Assembly: GCA_019009955.1 (NCBI GenBank)
Contig: CM032230.1
Location: 2,587,501-2,651,500, forward strand
From: Riptortus pedestris
Lineage: Eukaryota > Arthropoda > Insecta > Hemiptera > Alydidae
DNA length: 64,000 nucleotides
Direction: 5' to 3'
The notes under the pieces are model-generated. The model made no database searches. It saw only the letters and a list, made by a program, of their open reading frames with translations, and had not been told where the DNA came from. Positions 22,641-36,113 of this stretch are shown here, one piece after another. Each line of letters starts with the position of its first letter. Within the stretch, counting starts at the first letter, position 1. The position numbers were made by a program, and so were the translations under genes.

Positions 22641-24091
22641 GATAATACGATATTTATGGAACAATTCAAGTTTCAAAATGATTGCTCATGTACTTGTCTT
22701 GACGTAATAAATTATGATTTTGCGGTCTAGACTACAAGATTTGTTTTTATCAATGTCATACTGGATAATGAACAGTTTCGTGCAAAAATAAAGATTATAT
22801 CTGCTAATGAATGCAATCGGCTATTAGGGGATTGAAAATTGGAAATATCTGGCTCATTATGAATGAATAATTGTATATAATCATTTTGAACATTTAACTT
22901 TCTGCCTGTATTTGGAATATTGACCAAGATATATGGATGTTTTAGTGTATTAGCCTCAGAAATCGCCATCCCCACTCCTAGTCATGCAATATCTATATTT
23001 AGCAACTAAACATCTGAGGTCAAGTTGAAAGTAATGTAGTTGTGAATCGTAGCTACCTCAGCTATTCAGCTAGAAAGATTTGCGGGCGTTAATAGAACGG
23101 ATGTCTGTATTTCTTTTTGGAATGATAATGGGACATTTAAAAAAACCCTGCTATTTGTTTACTTCTACTTTTTCAATGTTTTAAAACAATTTTTGACGTG
23201 GGTTTCAGTGATTTTCGAGTGTTTTCTTTTGTGTATGGGTTATGCGAGTATAAATGTTTTTTTGATTCATGTTTACATAGGCTTCTTTTTAGGGGAGAAA
23301 TGGTGAATAGGTTGTGAGTTGCGATGATGAGCAGGTCGTGCAGGAGCTCGTGGAAATGTGCTTAGTGTAAGCAGTAGCTGCGTGACGTTTTTTCGGCAGA
23401 CAAGATGGAAGGGGAGCATGGCTAATCCAATGACTGCCGGTGGGAGGGGATGATAGAATACGGGAGGCCCATCCACCTCCAGCCGTTTCGAGCTCAGCTA
23501 AGTGTACTTCTTCAGGAGACAGGGAAGCACCTCATTTTCCACTCGGCCTGCTTCCGGCCTTTTGATGCTTTTAACATCGTTTCCCCGTCGGTCCCTCCTT
23601 CAGAGAGGCAGGGGGGATTTTTAGAGTTTACACTTAGCAAGGCTGAGCATAGGACAAAGGGGGGCTGGGGCGGAGGGGGGGGGGGTTAATGTTTGAAATT
23701 AGCGACTAGCAGAGTTACATCTGCTCTCCAAGTGTTCCCTGCCTTCTCATCCCGAGCGTGCTTTGATCTCACCTCTCTCCTCTCACACTTCATTTAATCT
23801 GAAATAAGTCTCGTTTATCTGTTTCCCCTGAAACGCGTTTCGCTCCACTCCGCCGAGCACCCTCTAATCATCAACTTAGTTATAAGAACAAAAAATGAAA
23901 TAAAACATCTAATTACCGCCAACAAAATTACTCCGGGTTTATTGAATCCCTTCCTCATTCCAGTAGCCGGAATTAATCGAATCAGAGTCTGGGTCTGGGG
24001 ACGAAGGACCTGTACATTAGGAGTATGCAAGCAATCACTCCGTATCCTTCAACTAATTTTTATTACCTCATTTCCTTTAAGCAAAATAAAC
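22641..24091. other. Unassigned interval with two GC-richer patches
   Basis: Sequence at about 23290-23690 is GC-richer and contains frames on both strands (23273-23476 minus, 23450-23689 plus) that match nothing I recognise. The plus frame ends in a poly-G run. About 23700-24030 is also moderately GC-rich. I see no known repeat or gene. Confidence 0.3.
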
Positions 24092-24095
24092 ATAT

Positions 24096-24147
<52 letters not shown>
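24092..24147 (+). repeat. (GT)n microsatellite
   Basis: About 27 GT units at the left edge of a degraded family 1 copy, at the position where the family's TA/TG tract normally lies. Confidence 0.95.
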
Positions 24148-24149
<2 letters not shown>

Positions 24150-24880
24150 GTAATGTTTGCTTGTTCGTTACCAAGGGGTTTAGAGGGGGAAGCAATCTTA
24201 AATTCGAAATATCTAGAGTAAAAAACTCGTATAATCTAATCTGGTTCCAAATGTAATGCTCTACAAAGGTTATTTTATGGACCTTTTCTCTATCTTGAAT
24301 ATTAACCGAGCTTTTGCATTTTTTGACCTTCAGCTTTCAATGTACTTCACTTTTAGCCGCCGTACTTTAAGAATACGCGAATATATATGAAACGTGTTAT
24401 TTCAGGCTTTAATAGGAAACATTTTTTCAATAAGTAAGTGATGGGATACAAACATATAACTTTTTTGATCAATTAAGATTTTTCGTTTTTGCCTCTTAAA
24501 TTTTTAGTTGATCTAGTATACCATACTCAGTATTTCATCGTTTCATTCAAAATTAAGAATCATATTTAAAAATGACTGAAATCGTACCAGGAATTCAAAA
24601 TATCTCCATTATTATGAGTCTGATCGAAAAATTGTCATAGAACTAATCTTGATTATCTATAGATGTTCTACAATTGTTCCCATGTAGAAGTTTATGTACC
24701 TCATATATTATTAGAGATATTTGTACTTCCACTTTTTAAGAATACAGTAAACACGAACTTCTACTCTTCGGGTTTTGTTTAAGAAATAGGACATATCTGA
24801 TGAGATAGCATTACTATGTTGTCATACGAGCACGAAGGAAATCTGCTTAGTTTACGCAGCTGACGTGCTGTGGACTTATA
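24148..24880 (+). mobile_element. Family 1 repeat, degraded 3' part
   Basis: Starting at the microsatellite it keeps GTTACCAAGGGGTTTAGAGG, CTCTATCTTGAATATTAACC and finally GGAAATCTGCTTAGTTTACG with a mutated terminal hairpin (GCAGCTGACGTGCTG, GGACTTAT). Extra internal sequence of about 350 bp relates to the longer subfamily. Confidence 0.6.
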
Positions 24881-25075
24881 AACATTGCCGACAGCTCTAA
24901 ATGAAAGTGGACAAGGAGCCGTCAACCAACTCTCTGTTGGAGAAGAAATCATTTCGCACTGGAAATATCAAATAGAATATTATATTTACACAATATTTAG
25001 AATTTGGATACCACAACAAACAGACATCAGGAAAAATGACGCTGACAGACATGCAAAATTCACTACTGAACTTAA

Positions 25076-25469
25076 CACGTTAACTGCTGTTGTTATTTGG
25101 CGATACTAGCCCTATATGCGGTACATGCTCCCGGGGGCATGCTCGGTAGTACTCGTCTTAAGGCGGTACATGCCCCCAGGGGCATGCCACCTTTTTTGGT
25201 AATCTGTTTTTTAACAATACCTAATAGTCGAAGGAAAAGAGATAATTTTAGGTTTTGTTGCTGAATCATTGCAACTAACATCAGTAAATTGACAGTAAAA
25301 GCAGGAAGAGGATCAAGTAGTATTATATCATAAAAAAACTGTATAATTAAAAAAAAGTAATTTGACATATGTTATCCGCCGCACTGAGGTAATGATGTTT
25401 TAAAACTGAAACCGCACACACGTTGGGAGCGGTGCATGCCCCCCGGGGGTATACACAGCATCTAACATG
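25076..25469. mobile_element. Small TTAA-flanked element with GC-rich palindromes
   Basis: The 394-bp stretch is flanked on both sides by TTAA (25072-25075 and 25470-25473). Its ends are imperfect inverted repeats: CACGTTAACTGCTGTTG at the left, CATGTTAGATGCTGTGT read inward from the right. TTAA target duplication is characteristic of piggyBac and Kolobok elements. Just inside the ends lie GC-rich palindromes of the type GCATGCCCCCGGGGGCATGC: two at the left (25123-25142 and about 25168-25187) and one at the right (about 25435-25455). No transposase is present, so it would be a non-autonomous element. Confidence 0.55.
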
Positions 25470-25559
25470 TTAAGGTGTTTGACACACCTCATTAGAGAAG
25501 GCGATGTCATTAAGTGAATTAGACTCAGGCCTACATGGAAAGTGAAACTATGAATTCAA

Positions 25560-25679
25560 AGATCGAAAATTATATTTTAATTTATAAATTAATGTTAATG
25601 TTGATGAAAAGGAATAAAGAGGTGGTACGTAGGCCACGAAACATGTAGATAATTTTCGAATAAATTCTGCGTGGGAAGA

Positions 25680-25720
<41 letters not shown>
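25560..25720 (+). repeat. Retroelement-tail-like motif plus (GA)n
   Basis: Sequence at 25560-25675 resembles 38945-39090: AAATTAATGTTAATGTTG, then GGTGGTACGTAGGCCACGAA, ACATGTAG and GAATAAATT. Both show a short hairpin (GGTGG/CCAC type) before GAAACATGTAG and an A-rich AATAAA stretch, an arrangement common at the ends of Penelope-like and other arthropod retroelements. A (GA)n run at 25685-25718 follows. Confidence 0.45.
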
Positions 25721-26237
25721 TGAGATCGGGTAGAGAGGTTGGAGAGAGAAGGAGCGAGAGAGAGTGTGAGTGAGTTAGGATAGAGAGCAGGTGGGAGACT
25801 TGGGGCAAAGCTTGGAGGCTGACACTGGTGAATTATAGTCCAAGTTGGCCGGGGCATAATGCGCTAGCTACCCCAGAACAGGCACATCTAACCCTTCATT
25901 AGCAGATGCCCCCAGAGGATATCAACATTTTTTGCCCAGAAGCTACGGACCCTCAAATGTGAGCAGCCACCATTCCAGGACATAAGGAAACCAACAGGGG
26001 ATAAAATGCATGAGATTGATTGAAAAATGTAAGATATGTGAAAAGGTGTCAATATCTGATGCTGTCACCACAACATTTCCTTCAACTCCTTTTGTTCCAT
26101 TTAAAATATATAATATGTTTGGATGAATTTCATTTAAAACGACTACATGTGATATACATGATTTGTACTGCATAAATAATAATAATATAATAGAAAAATT
26201 ACTTGACTTTTAATGACAGTATATCTTTCTCCAACTA
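25721..26237. other. Unassigned interval upstream of tRNA copy 3
   Basis: GA-rich sequence to about 25790, then unique sequence. The frames on the minus strand are Ser/Leu-rich readings of the GA tract. Confidence 0.3.
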
Positions 26238-26308
26238 GCATCGGTGGTTCAGTGGTAGAATGCTCGCCTGCCACGCGGGCGGCCCGGGTTCGATTCCCGG
26301 CCGATGCA
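26238..26308 (+). tRNA. tRNA-Gly-GCC: tRNA-Gly(GCC), copy 3
   Basis: Complete 71-nt tRNA with anticodon GCC, intact box A (TGGTTCAGTGG) and box B (GGTTCGATTCC), and discriminator A. It is preceded by CTTTCTCCAACTA. A T9-T10 run starts about 6 nt downstream, the strongest Pol III terminator in the set. Confidence 0.98.
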
Positions 26309-28383
26309 CAACATTTTTTTTTTGTAAAATGTCTTTAATTAAACCTGAAAGAAGGGGTCAACTTAGGTTTGGCTCACTCTAAGTATTAAAACTGAGAGTT
26401 ACCTAATATTCGTAAGCAGTATATTATAAAGTGGTTTGTAACTATAGAGTGAATAGAGTCAGATCTGTCAGGATATCTCAAACATCAAATGCAAGAAAAT
26501 GAAGAAGACCAAAGCATGAGTGCATATTTGTTTTGATTATCTCTGATTTACAAGAATTATACATTTATATAGTTTATGTATTGTTGGGATAACTATATGT
26601 AAGTCTGTCAACTATTTTAATCTTTGGGGACAGTCTTCTTTAAGCAAAAGATTAGTACAGAACTAGAAATTTTATTGCCATACATGTTACTCTTAACAGG
26701 CAATTTCATACATTCTCTAAGCCTATATTATATCCTTCGATTTGGCTTTTGGAGATGATACCTGGCATACATATGTACACACAACTATTCCTAAATTGAT
26801 TAAAGATTCACATGAAGTAATTAGAAAATAAATATTTAGTAAAATAACTTTATACTTAATTTATGCAACATCATATTCCAGTTATGTAGTATTCTTTCAT
26901 ATTTCATTTTCAATTTAAGAAATAAAGATGTGTTTTGCAAAATTGTTACATCATTTATATAAAACTTTGAAGAATTTTCATTAGTTATTAATGGAAAAGG
27001 TTTATTCATTCGGAAGGGGAACAGAAGATGCACAAAGGAGCTCAGCTGGACTACTTGAGATAGATTCAGCTGAGAGGCAGAATGCTAATAAGATGCAGAG
27101 CATAAATGCATATGAAGGCCTCTGATGAATAGATGACGAGTCCTATTCTTGTCGAGTGAAGCCTACCTGCCCGTTCTGAATGGCCAGTCGACGGGAAATA
27201 TGTAATACGAATCCCATCTAAGGCAACAATGCAGCTCTAGGGTTCAATAGTCCATTCAGATGGTCGGTAACTAGCTGCCGGGCCAGCTTGTTGGTTCTTC
27301 CAGACTCTTCCCCCGATGGCAGGTTAAGAACGGGAAGAGGCTGAGAGAGAGAGGGCCGTCCTACGATACGTCGAAAGAAAAGCTTTGTCTGATTGCCTGT
27401 AAACGATTGTTCCGACTCGAATAGGGAGAGGGAGGAGGAGAGAGAGAGAGAGAGATAATCCTCGGTTGAGAGAGCAAGGATTGAGAGAGAGAATGGGAGG
27501 AAAGAGGCAAGGCTCTTGGGCAATTTCACTCTGAAGCCTCCATTATCTTTCATCTCATTCACAGCCAATACAATGCGCCCCTTTTTATTTTTTTAAACTG
27601 TTATTCACCTTCAATCTCTTATTCACGCTCTTTTCATTTTTTGTTTGTTTTGCTTGTTTGCAAGCAATCATTCCACTATTCGATGCACTTTGGCAAACTG
27701 CCCTATTCTTCGAACCATTTCATTCTCGATGCATCGGTTCAACACAATATTTTTACCTCCAATACGAGCGAAGAAATTCATTGATTTTTTGCTCTTCCCT
27801 AATCCTCCCCTGCTCCTTAGTCGATTTTACTTCGATCACAATAAGTATTACACAGCTACACGTGAAAATAATCCTAAATAAAGAATTTGAACATTCTACG
27901 GTTAGTTGTAATATTCTTCGGTTGTGTGCAAATGTCATTTTTTAGTTATGCGAGAAAGGTTCAGACGTCACACCGAAATTAGTCGAAACTTGAAAGTTTT
28001 AGCATATACAATACTTTCTTTACTTAAAATTAGTACAAGAAAGTAAAAATGAGATAAATGTTGCATTTTATTCCGTCTCATGTTACTGAAAGTTTGGTAA
28101 ATCATTGGAAGAGTTTTAGTACATTTAAGACTACCAAAGTAACGTTTCAACCGTTTGAACAAATAACTTGTTTTCCAGTTTGTTCTATGATTCACTGATT
28201 TATGTTTCAACATAATTTTCAAACAAGTCATATCATAACTCTATTATAATCAAGTATTTTAAAAATTATAGAATGGTAATTAGAATAACAACGCTTCAGG
28301 AAATTCTTTTTTCGATTTCATCAAATTTCATTGTGCTTAACAGGAATAAAATAATATGAATCTCCCATCTTTCCTAAATCCAC
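26309..28383. other. Unassigned AT-rich interval
   Basis: No repeat family of the window is visible. A GA-rich patch at 27340-27500 creates Ser/Leu-rich minus frames (27218-27568). The other frames overlap one another on both strands and carry no known motif. Confidence 0.3.
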
Positions 28384-29140
28384 AAAAGTCTGTCACGCAG
28401 GGGCTGCGTAAACTAAGCAGATTTCCCACGCGAAGGTTTACAATAGATAAATATACATACAGGTAACACTACCGTGAATGCTCAGTAAATGTACAATACA
28501 AGTTAATAATCTCTACAACGGAGCTGAATTCTAGCGAAACAGGCCAGCCAACCTTGTAGCGCTGCATAAATAGGCCGGAAAGACAAACAATTAATGAAAT
28601 ATATCTGAATATATCATATTAATTTTATTGAAAACAATTTACTAAAGTAATGAATCAGAATCAGTTATATCTCAATCACTCAAATTTTAGTAATCCAAAA
28701 ACAAAAGAGGGGGGGGGGGTCAACAGAACGTATTTGCATATGAAACACTAGTGAGTTCAATGAAAACAATATTTGGTATTTTGGCTTCAATTAATATGTT
28801 TTATTATATAACAGAGCATTGTTTATGTAACACTAGTAGAAGTGGGGGTTTACTGAAGGCTCAAAACTGAAAAATGCAAATATCTCGGTTAATATTCAAG
28901 ATAAAGAATAAATGTATATAACAATATTTATAGTACATTTAATGTGCAATAAGATTGATTCTATACACTTCTTCGATTCGACTTATAGTAACCGAGATAT
29001 TTCGAATTTTCAAAATTTTCCCCATTTAAACCACCTCTCCCCCTGGTCCGATTTCAGCCGTTAACAAATTTAATTTTTCTTTTTACATAAAATGACTAAA
29101 TGTCAAGTTTGGTAACGATCAAATGAAAATTGAGAGCGCA
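28384..29140 (-). mobile_element. Family 1 repeat, long-subfamily copy
   Basis: It starts with an intact inverted 3' end (CACGCAGGGGCTGCGTAAAC, AAGCAGATTTCCC) and runs through about 300 bp of subfamily-specific sequence. That part includes AACAGGCCAGCCAACCTTGT, AAAACAATATTTGGTATT and a poly-G run at 28709-28718, and is shared with 42786-43238. The common body follows to the AAGTTTGGTAACGATCAAAT segment at about 29110. The (TA)n tract and 5' palindrome are missing. Confidence 0.8.
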
Positions 29141-32100
29141 ACAACAGTAACAATCAACATATTTTGATGTATTGAAAAAATTGACCTTGGGAGATGACTC
29201 ATGACAAACCTGTAAGTCAAATAATTATAGAACCCCCTTTTCAATGAGTTGTTTACTAAATTTGTAAATTTTCTTTATATTTTTGAATGTTAAAGTAATT
29301 TGTATATTAAGGTCTTGGTGAAGTTCTTATATGTACCGAAATGTCGACAATTATACTATAAGTTATTCTTTATCCCAACCGCTTCTTGACCGACATCCAC
29401 ACTTAATAATTACAACCTAAGATAGAAGCATGGTCAATTAAAACCTATCAAGAATTTAACATTTCACTCTTTACAAGTTTCAAGGATTGATAACCAATCT
29501 GAAATAAATCAATCATTTTCACGTTTAGTCTCTCTCAAGACTAATAGTAAATTTAATGTCGTCATTTTATTACATTATTCAATACTTGTAAGGAGATATT
29601 ATGTAAAATAATTGTTTTGACAGAGCCTAATCACTAATTATTGTCCAAAAAAATATATGTAATCATTGCTAAAATTAAAAAAAAAATAACGATTTAAAAT
29701 TAAATCGTTGTAAAAACTTAAATCAGTCCATTTCATTTTCAATCTCCTCATTAGAATCCATTGGTAGTGTGTGGTCCACATTTAGTTGAGAAAAAAAAAA
29801 TCCTTTCTTTATTATAATTCAAAAGTATACATTGTGTTATTTATCCATTTGTTATAGTCTTACCAAAGAGCTTACTGGACAATTCATTCTCAAAAGTACA
29901 AAAAAAACAAAACAAAAAAAAACTATAAAATACAGGAACCTAATTTTTTTCCTACTACTAAATATCAGACACAAACAATAACACTTCTCAAATCTAAACT
30001 GATACAATTCATTTCAGGAGATGGATCTACAAAAAGCTACTTGTACAAATTTAATCTCACAATTGTGACAATGACTGAACAGATTTATGGCCAGCTCTAA
30101 TATGATTTGTACGGGACCAAGAGCAGAACTCCTCAAGTAGATTACCTTACAAAACGGAACTTGGCCGAAGGACTAACCGAAACTAGTTCTTACATACAAC
30201 AAGGGATTCAATGCAAGAATAGGACACCGTTTTGTAGATCAGTTTATGCACGTTCGTGATGTTTACATATTTTTTTTGTATTGATTTTATAATACTTATT
30301 ATTATTGTAAACAAACAGTTATTGTGTAATTATTGAAATGTGTGTAGTATCCAAAGGATGGAGCACACACTACTTAAATAAACTCCCTTCCAAGTGGGAT
30401 TCTCTGCGTAGAAACAGGAACTACTACATATTTCACATTGTACTACAAGTACGATATCATCGCTATAACCCTTCTTTATCACTACGTGAAGTGCTCATCT
30501 TTCACAAACTAGCGTGTGTTGATCGTCCAATTGCGAGTTAACAAAATTAAAGGAGGCTGTCAGCTGTTAAGTAGTTAAATTTGTCAACTAAGAAAAAGAA
30601 AAGTTTTTCATAATTGGCTGAAGCCAATAACAAGAAATTCTTAACACCCGCTTGTAGAAGGTGAATATATTTCAATTCAGATGTATAAATGAAGAAAATT
30701 ACACCGATTGATGCTTCGTTCTTCTGCTTCTTAAAGTCAGCCAAACTCTAGTAGCAGCCAGGGGGAGCAATATTGAATAAAGAGAAAATATGAGGAATGG
30801 ATCAGATGAAATGTGTAATAAGTCAGCTGATTAAGGCACTCATATTGGCAATATGGTTGAGCCGGTGTCAAATATATTAAGACTTAGCTGTTAATTTCCC
30901 ACTCCCCCCGGAGAGAAGGAAATGTAATAAGGAGGGATTACATAAATAATTCTATCTGCAATATGTGTGGAGGGTTGGGTTTCCATCCATCAGGGATCAG
31001 AGCAAGTTGTGACGGCCCTTCTAACCGCCACCCCCACGAGGGTGCATCCTATATCAGCTCCATAAACAGACAGACTTCTCAATTATACCACCGTCAACAG
31101 ATGTACCGCGTTCCCATATGCAAAACACTAGGCGGCCCATTCCAAATCTCTCTAATGCAAACAAGAATAATATCAGTAAACACCGCCGCTCGCTCTACAC
31201 GGCTCTATTTATAATTCCATATAGAAACGATCCGGGGCTAGTGTTGGAGCAATGAATCCATTGCTGCAAAAGGCCGTCTTCTATTTGTAACAACAATCCA
31301 AATATAGCTATGTATATCATATCATGGAGGTGCTGGCTTTCAATAGTATAATACGATATACATTGAAGTAGTTCTCTCGACACTTACAATCGGCCCATGA
31401 AATTAACAGTCTCCTACTTGATGGCAAAGACCCGTTTGCTCCACTACATTGATTTGACAACAAGACTGACAGAATGCCTAAAAAAGAGGACATCAACACT
31501 TTCTCTACCACTTACAACAACTATTGGCAGAAGGCCTAAACACATTATCAACACATTTTGATACCTAAACGAAATTCATATTTACATTAAAATTAGGTCA
31601 CTGGTGTAAAACAAAATTTCATATTATATGCATTAACTGACGTAAATATAATGTTAACAGCTGACCCAGCTGAAATTGCAACACATAACATGGAATTTCT
31701 GACAGTAACGTAAGAGTCAGTCTTCTCTAGGCAATACGGATTCGCATGCAGTTTCACATATTAGCAAAACTACCCAACCTTCTAGTTCTTATTAATTATT
31801 CACCATTACCTGTATGCCTGCTTCGCCCATCACATTTGTAATGAGACATAATAGATTGGTTATATGTATAATATATAGGTGAGATAGGTTATATATTGGG
31901 TATATGTATAATATATAGGTAAGGTAAGGGGTAATTAGGGTGTTATGCAATTATTGGAGTCTGACTGAACAGAGGCAGTGAGACTCCAATTGCCGGCGCC
32001 CATTTAAAACGTTTCGGCCCGCGATGTAAATATCCAGCAAATGGCTGCGAGGAAGTCTAAGGTGCGTACAATGACTCACAAGATGGGTGTTTGTGGGTCA

Positions 32101-33527
32101 CGGATTACCTGTTAGAATTAATAAAAAATTTAATGATTATAAATTGGATGAACCGCTGGTATGGGACTACCCTAAGGTACAGGGGGGGGGGAGAGAAGGA
32201 TAAGAAAAAATATAAAACTATTAAAAAAAAAAAAACAAGAGATTCGAGTGGTGGGAATTCAAATATTTTTCTCTTACTGTCGATCCCTTGAACCGCTGTA
32301 GCAATGTTTACAGAGTATCAGCCAAAATAAACAGTATCTGAGTATGCTCAGGGTTCCTTTGGCAGGCAACTTCCTGTATGACAAACCAACAGGCTAGGAA
32401 AAGCCAGAGCAACACTGACGCCCGTCCTGTTTCAGTAGTATTCCAGCCAGAAGATGTACTTCTAAAGTATAGTAACATTTTAAATCGTCTTACCATGCTG
32501 AAGAACTACTAAAGGATATGACAGAAGTCTGCTAACAAAATCGGCTAATCTTACGGTCGTGCATCAGTATGGCTGGCACGTTTGGTGAACACGGACGATG
32601 AGAAAGTGATGAATGTTCCTCAGCTGACAGCTATGACGTCAGCCGAATTTCTTCATAAATATCATCGACTTGGTTAGTGCTGAATTAGAGTGCGAAACGT
32701 GTTGCAAGGGACATTAGCAACAGGAGTAGTAGCTAGCTCCATCATCTCGTGAGATGACTAGCCAAGATATGGAGGGTTCGTAGCCTCAAGGGCAAGATGG
32801 GTCTCCAGCAGCCCGGAACAAGGCGATAGACGGAATGGGATCTCAATTACTCACTACTTGAGGGGTCCGACCCCTTGCAGATCGTTTATCAAAGTTAAAT
32901 GTCTTCTCCCTTGGAGCGAACCGCTTCAGAGCTGAGTCGACGAATTTTCCCTATTAAATCAGATGCCTTCATCAGATTGTGGGCCTAATGTAGTTTGGCG
33001 CTGGCTGACGGAGTCCCAATTGATGGGTCGCTGTACGTCGAACAGCATTGGGATGCTAAATCCACTACAATCGCGGATTGTACTAAAGCAACTGCAAGAA
33101 ATGGGAAGAAGAAGAATTCCATGGGAATCAAACTATCATGTTTTATTAATAGAAGGTAAAATAAAGTTGTTGCTGCTCTTACCACAATCTGCAGTTGTCT
33201 TCAACATCTGAAGACTTAATAGAAAATGTCTGACAGCTTCGAAATGTGATTCCAGTACCTCCTCCATCAGCTATGTCCCAACACACTTCCTTATAAACAT
33301 TTGTAATCGAATCATTGAGCAATAAGCCCCCTACTTTTACTTAATTTAAAACAATCACGGTCTGATTCAACTGACTAAATCATTGGGGGATTTACTCATT
33401 TTGCACTCACAAATTTGTGAACTGCTTCTATTAATTCATTTTCTAGGATAGTATTTTACATGTCGACATCTCAGTTTCCCATTTTTAAATTCCAAGATAA
33501 ACTGAATCCAACATCTACCTACTTCGC
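29141..33527. other. Long unassigned interval
   Basis: About 4.4 kb without a credible gene. It holds A-rich runs (29680-29700, 29900-29930), two weak CCGAAA-type retroelement-tail motifs (about 29330 and 30170), a 40-bp duplication at 31857-31925 (TATATGTATAATATATAGGT twice) and a poly-G run at 32181-32190. GC-richer sequence at 30960-31210 and 32780-33120 has only short competing frames. Confidence 0.35.
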
Positions 33528-34306
33528 CGAATAGACGGTACATGGGCATCTTCAGATAAGGACAAATGCGCAGTCCTTCTCACCTCATCCAGATCCTCGG
33601 GACCACTCCCACTCCCAGATTTCCTCGATTCACCATTACCAATGGAAGAGTCCACCACGTCCTGTTTTACCATCAGAGATCAAACGCATCATTTGCCGCC
33701 TTCCTCGCAATACACCTACAGGGTTTGATCTAATTTCCTCTAAAATTGTTCGTCTACTCTCAACCAAGGCCATTACATTCAACAGTACAGGAATGGCTTC
33801 GCGTTGTATGTCACATATCTGCATCAATCGAGTAAAAAGAGCATTGCACGCCAACCTTTCCGATACTCTTTCCCGGCACATTTTACCTTATACTTGGATC
33901 CTAACTTTCCAACTGATTTTTCGAGTCCATCAAGGAAATGAATACTCAGACTACTATCCTTTGAATGCAAATCTCACAATATCACTTTTTCCGTCCGGCG
34001 AAGTTTCTGTCCTCCTGTCCATATTCCTTTACCACTAGCAGATTGTGTACGCTACCTTGTACTACATTTGGACACCAGACTTACTTGGAAACCCCACAAA
34101 ATAATTAAAGGAAAGAACTTAACAGACGATTCGGACAACTTTACGGACTGTTAAATAGAAGATCTCACTTGTCTACCGAAAACAAACAAAAATATACTAG
34201 TTACTATTTAAACCAATATGGACATAAGCAATAGGAGTGCGGGCTACAGCAAAACCTTCCAGACTTTCCAATCCAAAGTCCTGCCCACCATAATAGATAC
34301 TCCAAC
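33528..34306 (+). pseudogene. Jockey-like LINE reverse-transcriptase relic
   Basis: Three plus-strand frames read in order as parts of a jockey-type ORF2. TWASSDKDKCAVLLTSS corresponds to the 'w..sd.eKA..fa' segment. PSEIKRIICRLPRNTPTGFD then LISSKIVRLLS corresponds to the reverse-transcriptase entry block 'sEi...I..L...KAPG.D.i....lk.L'. After an apparent internal deletion, VRYLVLHLDTRLTWKPHKII matches the 'VkYLG.hLD.rLTWk.Hi' block, followed by LYGLLNRRSHLSTENKQKY. The catalytic ADD box is missing and stops and frameshifts are frequent. A SINE fragment abuts its end at 34307. Confidence 0.75.
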
Positions 34307-34336
34307 TCTTTAATTCACATCCCTAACCTGAGCCAC
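34307..34336 (-). mobile_element. SINE head fragment
   Basis: About 30 bp matching the tRNA-like head of the window's SINE in mutated form (TTTAATTCACATCCCTAACC, TGAGCC on the + strand). Confidence 0.45.
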
Positions 34337-35624
34337 ATTATCAAGTTACAGGTCATTTGAACCGTTCCAGCCCAATATATTGTTATGTACATCATACGAT
34401 AGCGAACCATATTATTGTGAAAATAGTGAATAAAATAGAAGGAAACAAGGGTGGTAAGAGTTTTGGTGCGGGCTTGAAGCATTAGATGAAGATGGCTGGT
34501 GGTAGCGTTATAATTCTATAGAGTGGGCTGTAGTCTCCATTGGAGGAGCAATAAAAGCCCCCAATAAAACATTTAGTACTCCTCCAGCTCCAGGTTCCAT
34601 TTGTATCTGTAGGCCATTGTCCAACCTGTGGAGCCCTCCAGCTCTTTATTTATAACTGTCTCTGCTTTATTAGGCCTTCTCCAGCGGCCTTCTCCAGCAG
34701 ATGGACTACCTACGACATTTCAGCCTCCACCATCTTTATTACCCTCTTCCTCTCTCCTCAACCCACTTTCGCTCTAACTCTCTTCTCAACTCCAATTGCA
34801 ATAGGAGTTGTAATAGATAGACCTTTTGTTGGAACTCTTAATAAATAAGCTTTATTTATGTTTCTCGTTCGGTTGCCATTAGAGACTCCGTTATCAATTG
34901 TCCCTATTCTGGATGATACCATTCCAATCTACTAAGTGAAGTCCTTGGTTTACTTTCCAATCTCTCAGCTCACATCCTCAGTCTGTATCGCATAGATGTA
35001 TGTACATCATGTTGGTTGGCTAGTACAGGGAGCCGGTCGAGTAACCACCTTAGACCCAAAGAACCTTTTAGCTTTCATAGCCGGAAATTGGCTATTTCAT
35101 TTATTTACTTTATGTCTTCTCCTTTCTTCCTCTCCCAGATGCCTATATAGCTTTAGGAACATGGCTTTCGAACGTTACGACGTTTGCTTCAAAGCTAGCC
35201 TTCAACAGCCGTAAATATGGCGACGGTAATGATACTATAGGCAGATAAAGATATGTCAGATTTTCCTTTAATTAAAGATCCAATATTGCGTGAACAGAGC
35301 TAGGCCAGGACTAGCTATTTCAGTGAGAAGATAATCTAGTCCCGTCACCTTTGATGCTGCAATCTTTTCGGAAGTATCCGCCTTCCAGCAAAAAAACTGT
35401 TCCTCAGCTCTAGGTCAAGCCGTCCAATCTCTTCGTATCCAATATCAGCTGATTGGCCAGACATGCACTCGTACTTTATGCATCTTATCTCCCTCTTCAC
35501 CTTGGTTGATTCCAAAAACTTATAACTTTTTCAAAGGCTATGTTGCACAGAATGAGAATACAATAATTACCTTATCCCAAAAGTGCCTCAACATATATAC
35601 AGTATATACATACATATAGCCATA

Positions 35625-35662
<38 letters not shown>

Positions 35663-35762
35663 ATAGATGAGTAGGTTTGATATAATAATCAGCAAGCGTT
35701 GATGCATGAATCATTAAATGATTAAAAGGCTAAATGAATGATAAATGAAGTAAAAACATATA
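34337..35762. other. Unassigned interval with (TG)n at 35624-35657
   Basis: Moderately GC-rich in part (34440-34760, with several CTCCAGC repeats). No frame resembles a known protein and no transposon ends are seen. Confidence 0.3.
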
Positions 35763-35880
35763 AATAATCAAGGGAAATCAACTTTTGAGGTCGTACTCAT
35801 GACGCGATTTTCAAAACTTTTCTTCAAATGACCATCGATACTACCCAGGAGATGACGAAAATGAGGTCCGTATATATATA

Positions 35881-36075
35881 CTAGCTAAGGTACCCGGCTT
35901 CGCCCGGGAATTCATTTTAGGCTGAATAAAGATGGTATTTATTTGGCAAGGCTATACTTTACACAATATTTTAACATTTCCCGATGTATACCCGTCGTTG
36001 CTGTGGATATGTTAATAATAAAATTGTTTGTTATGTAAGGCACAAAATTTTTATATATCCCTCCTGAGCATTTAG

Positions 36076-36113
<38 letters not shown>

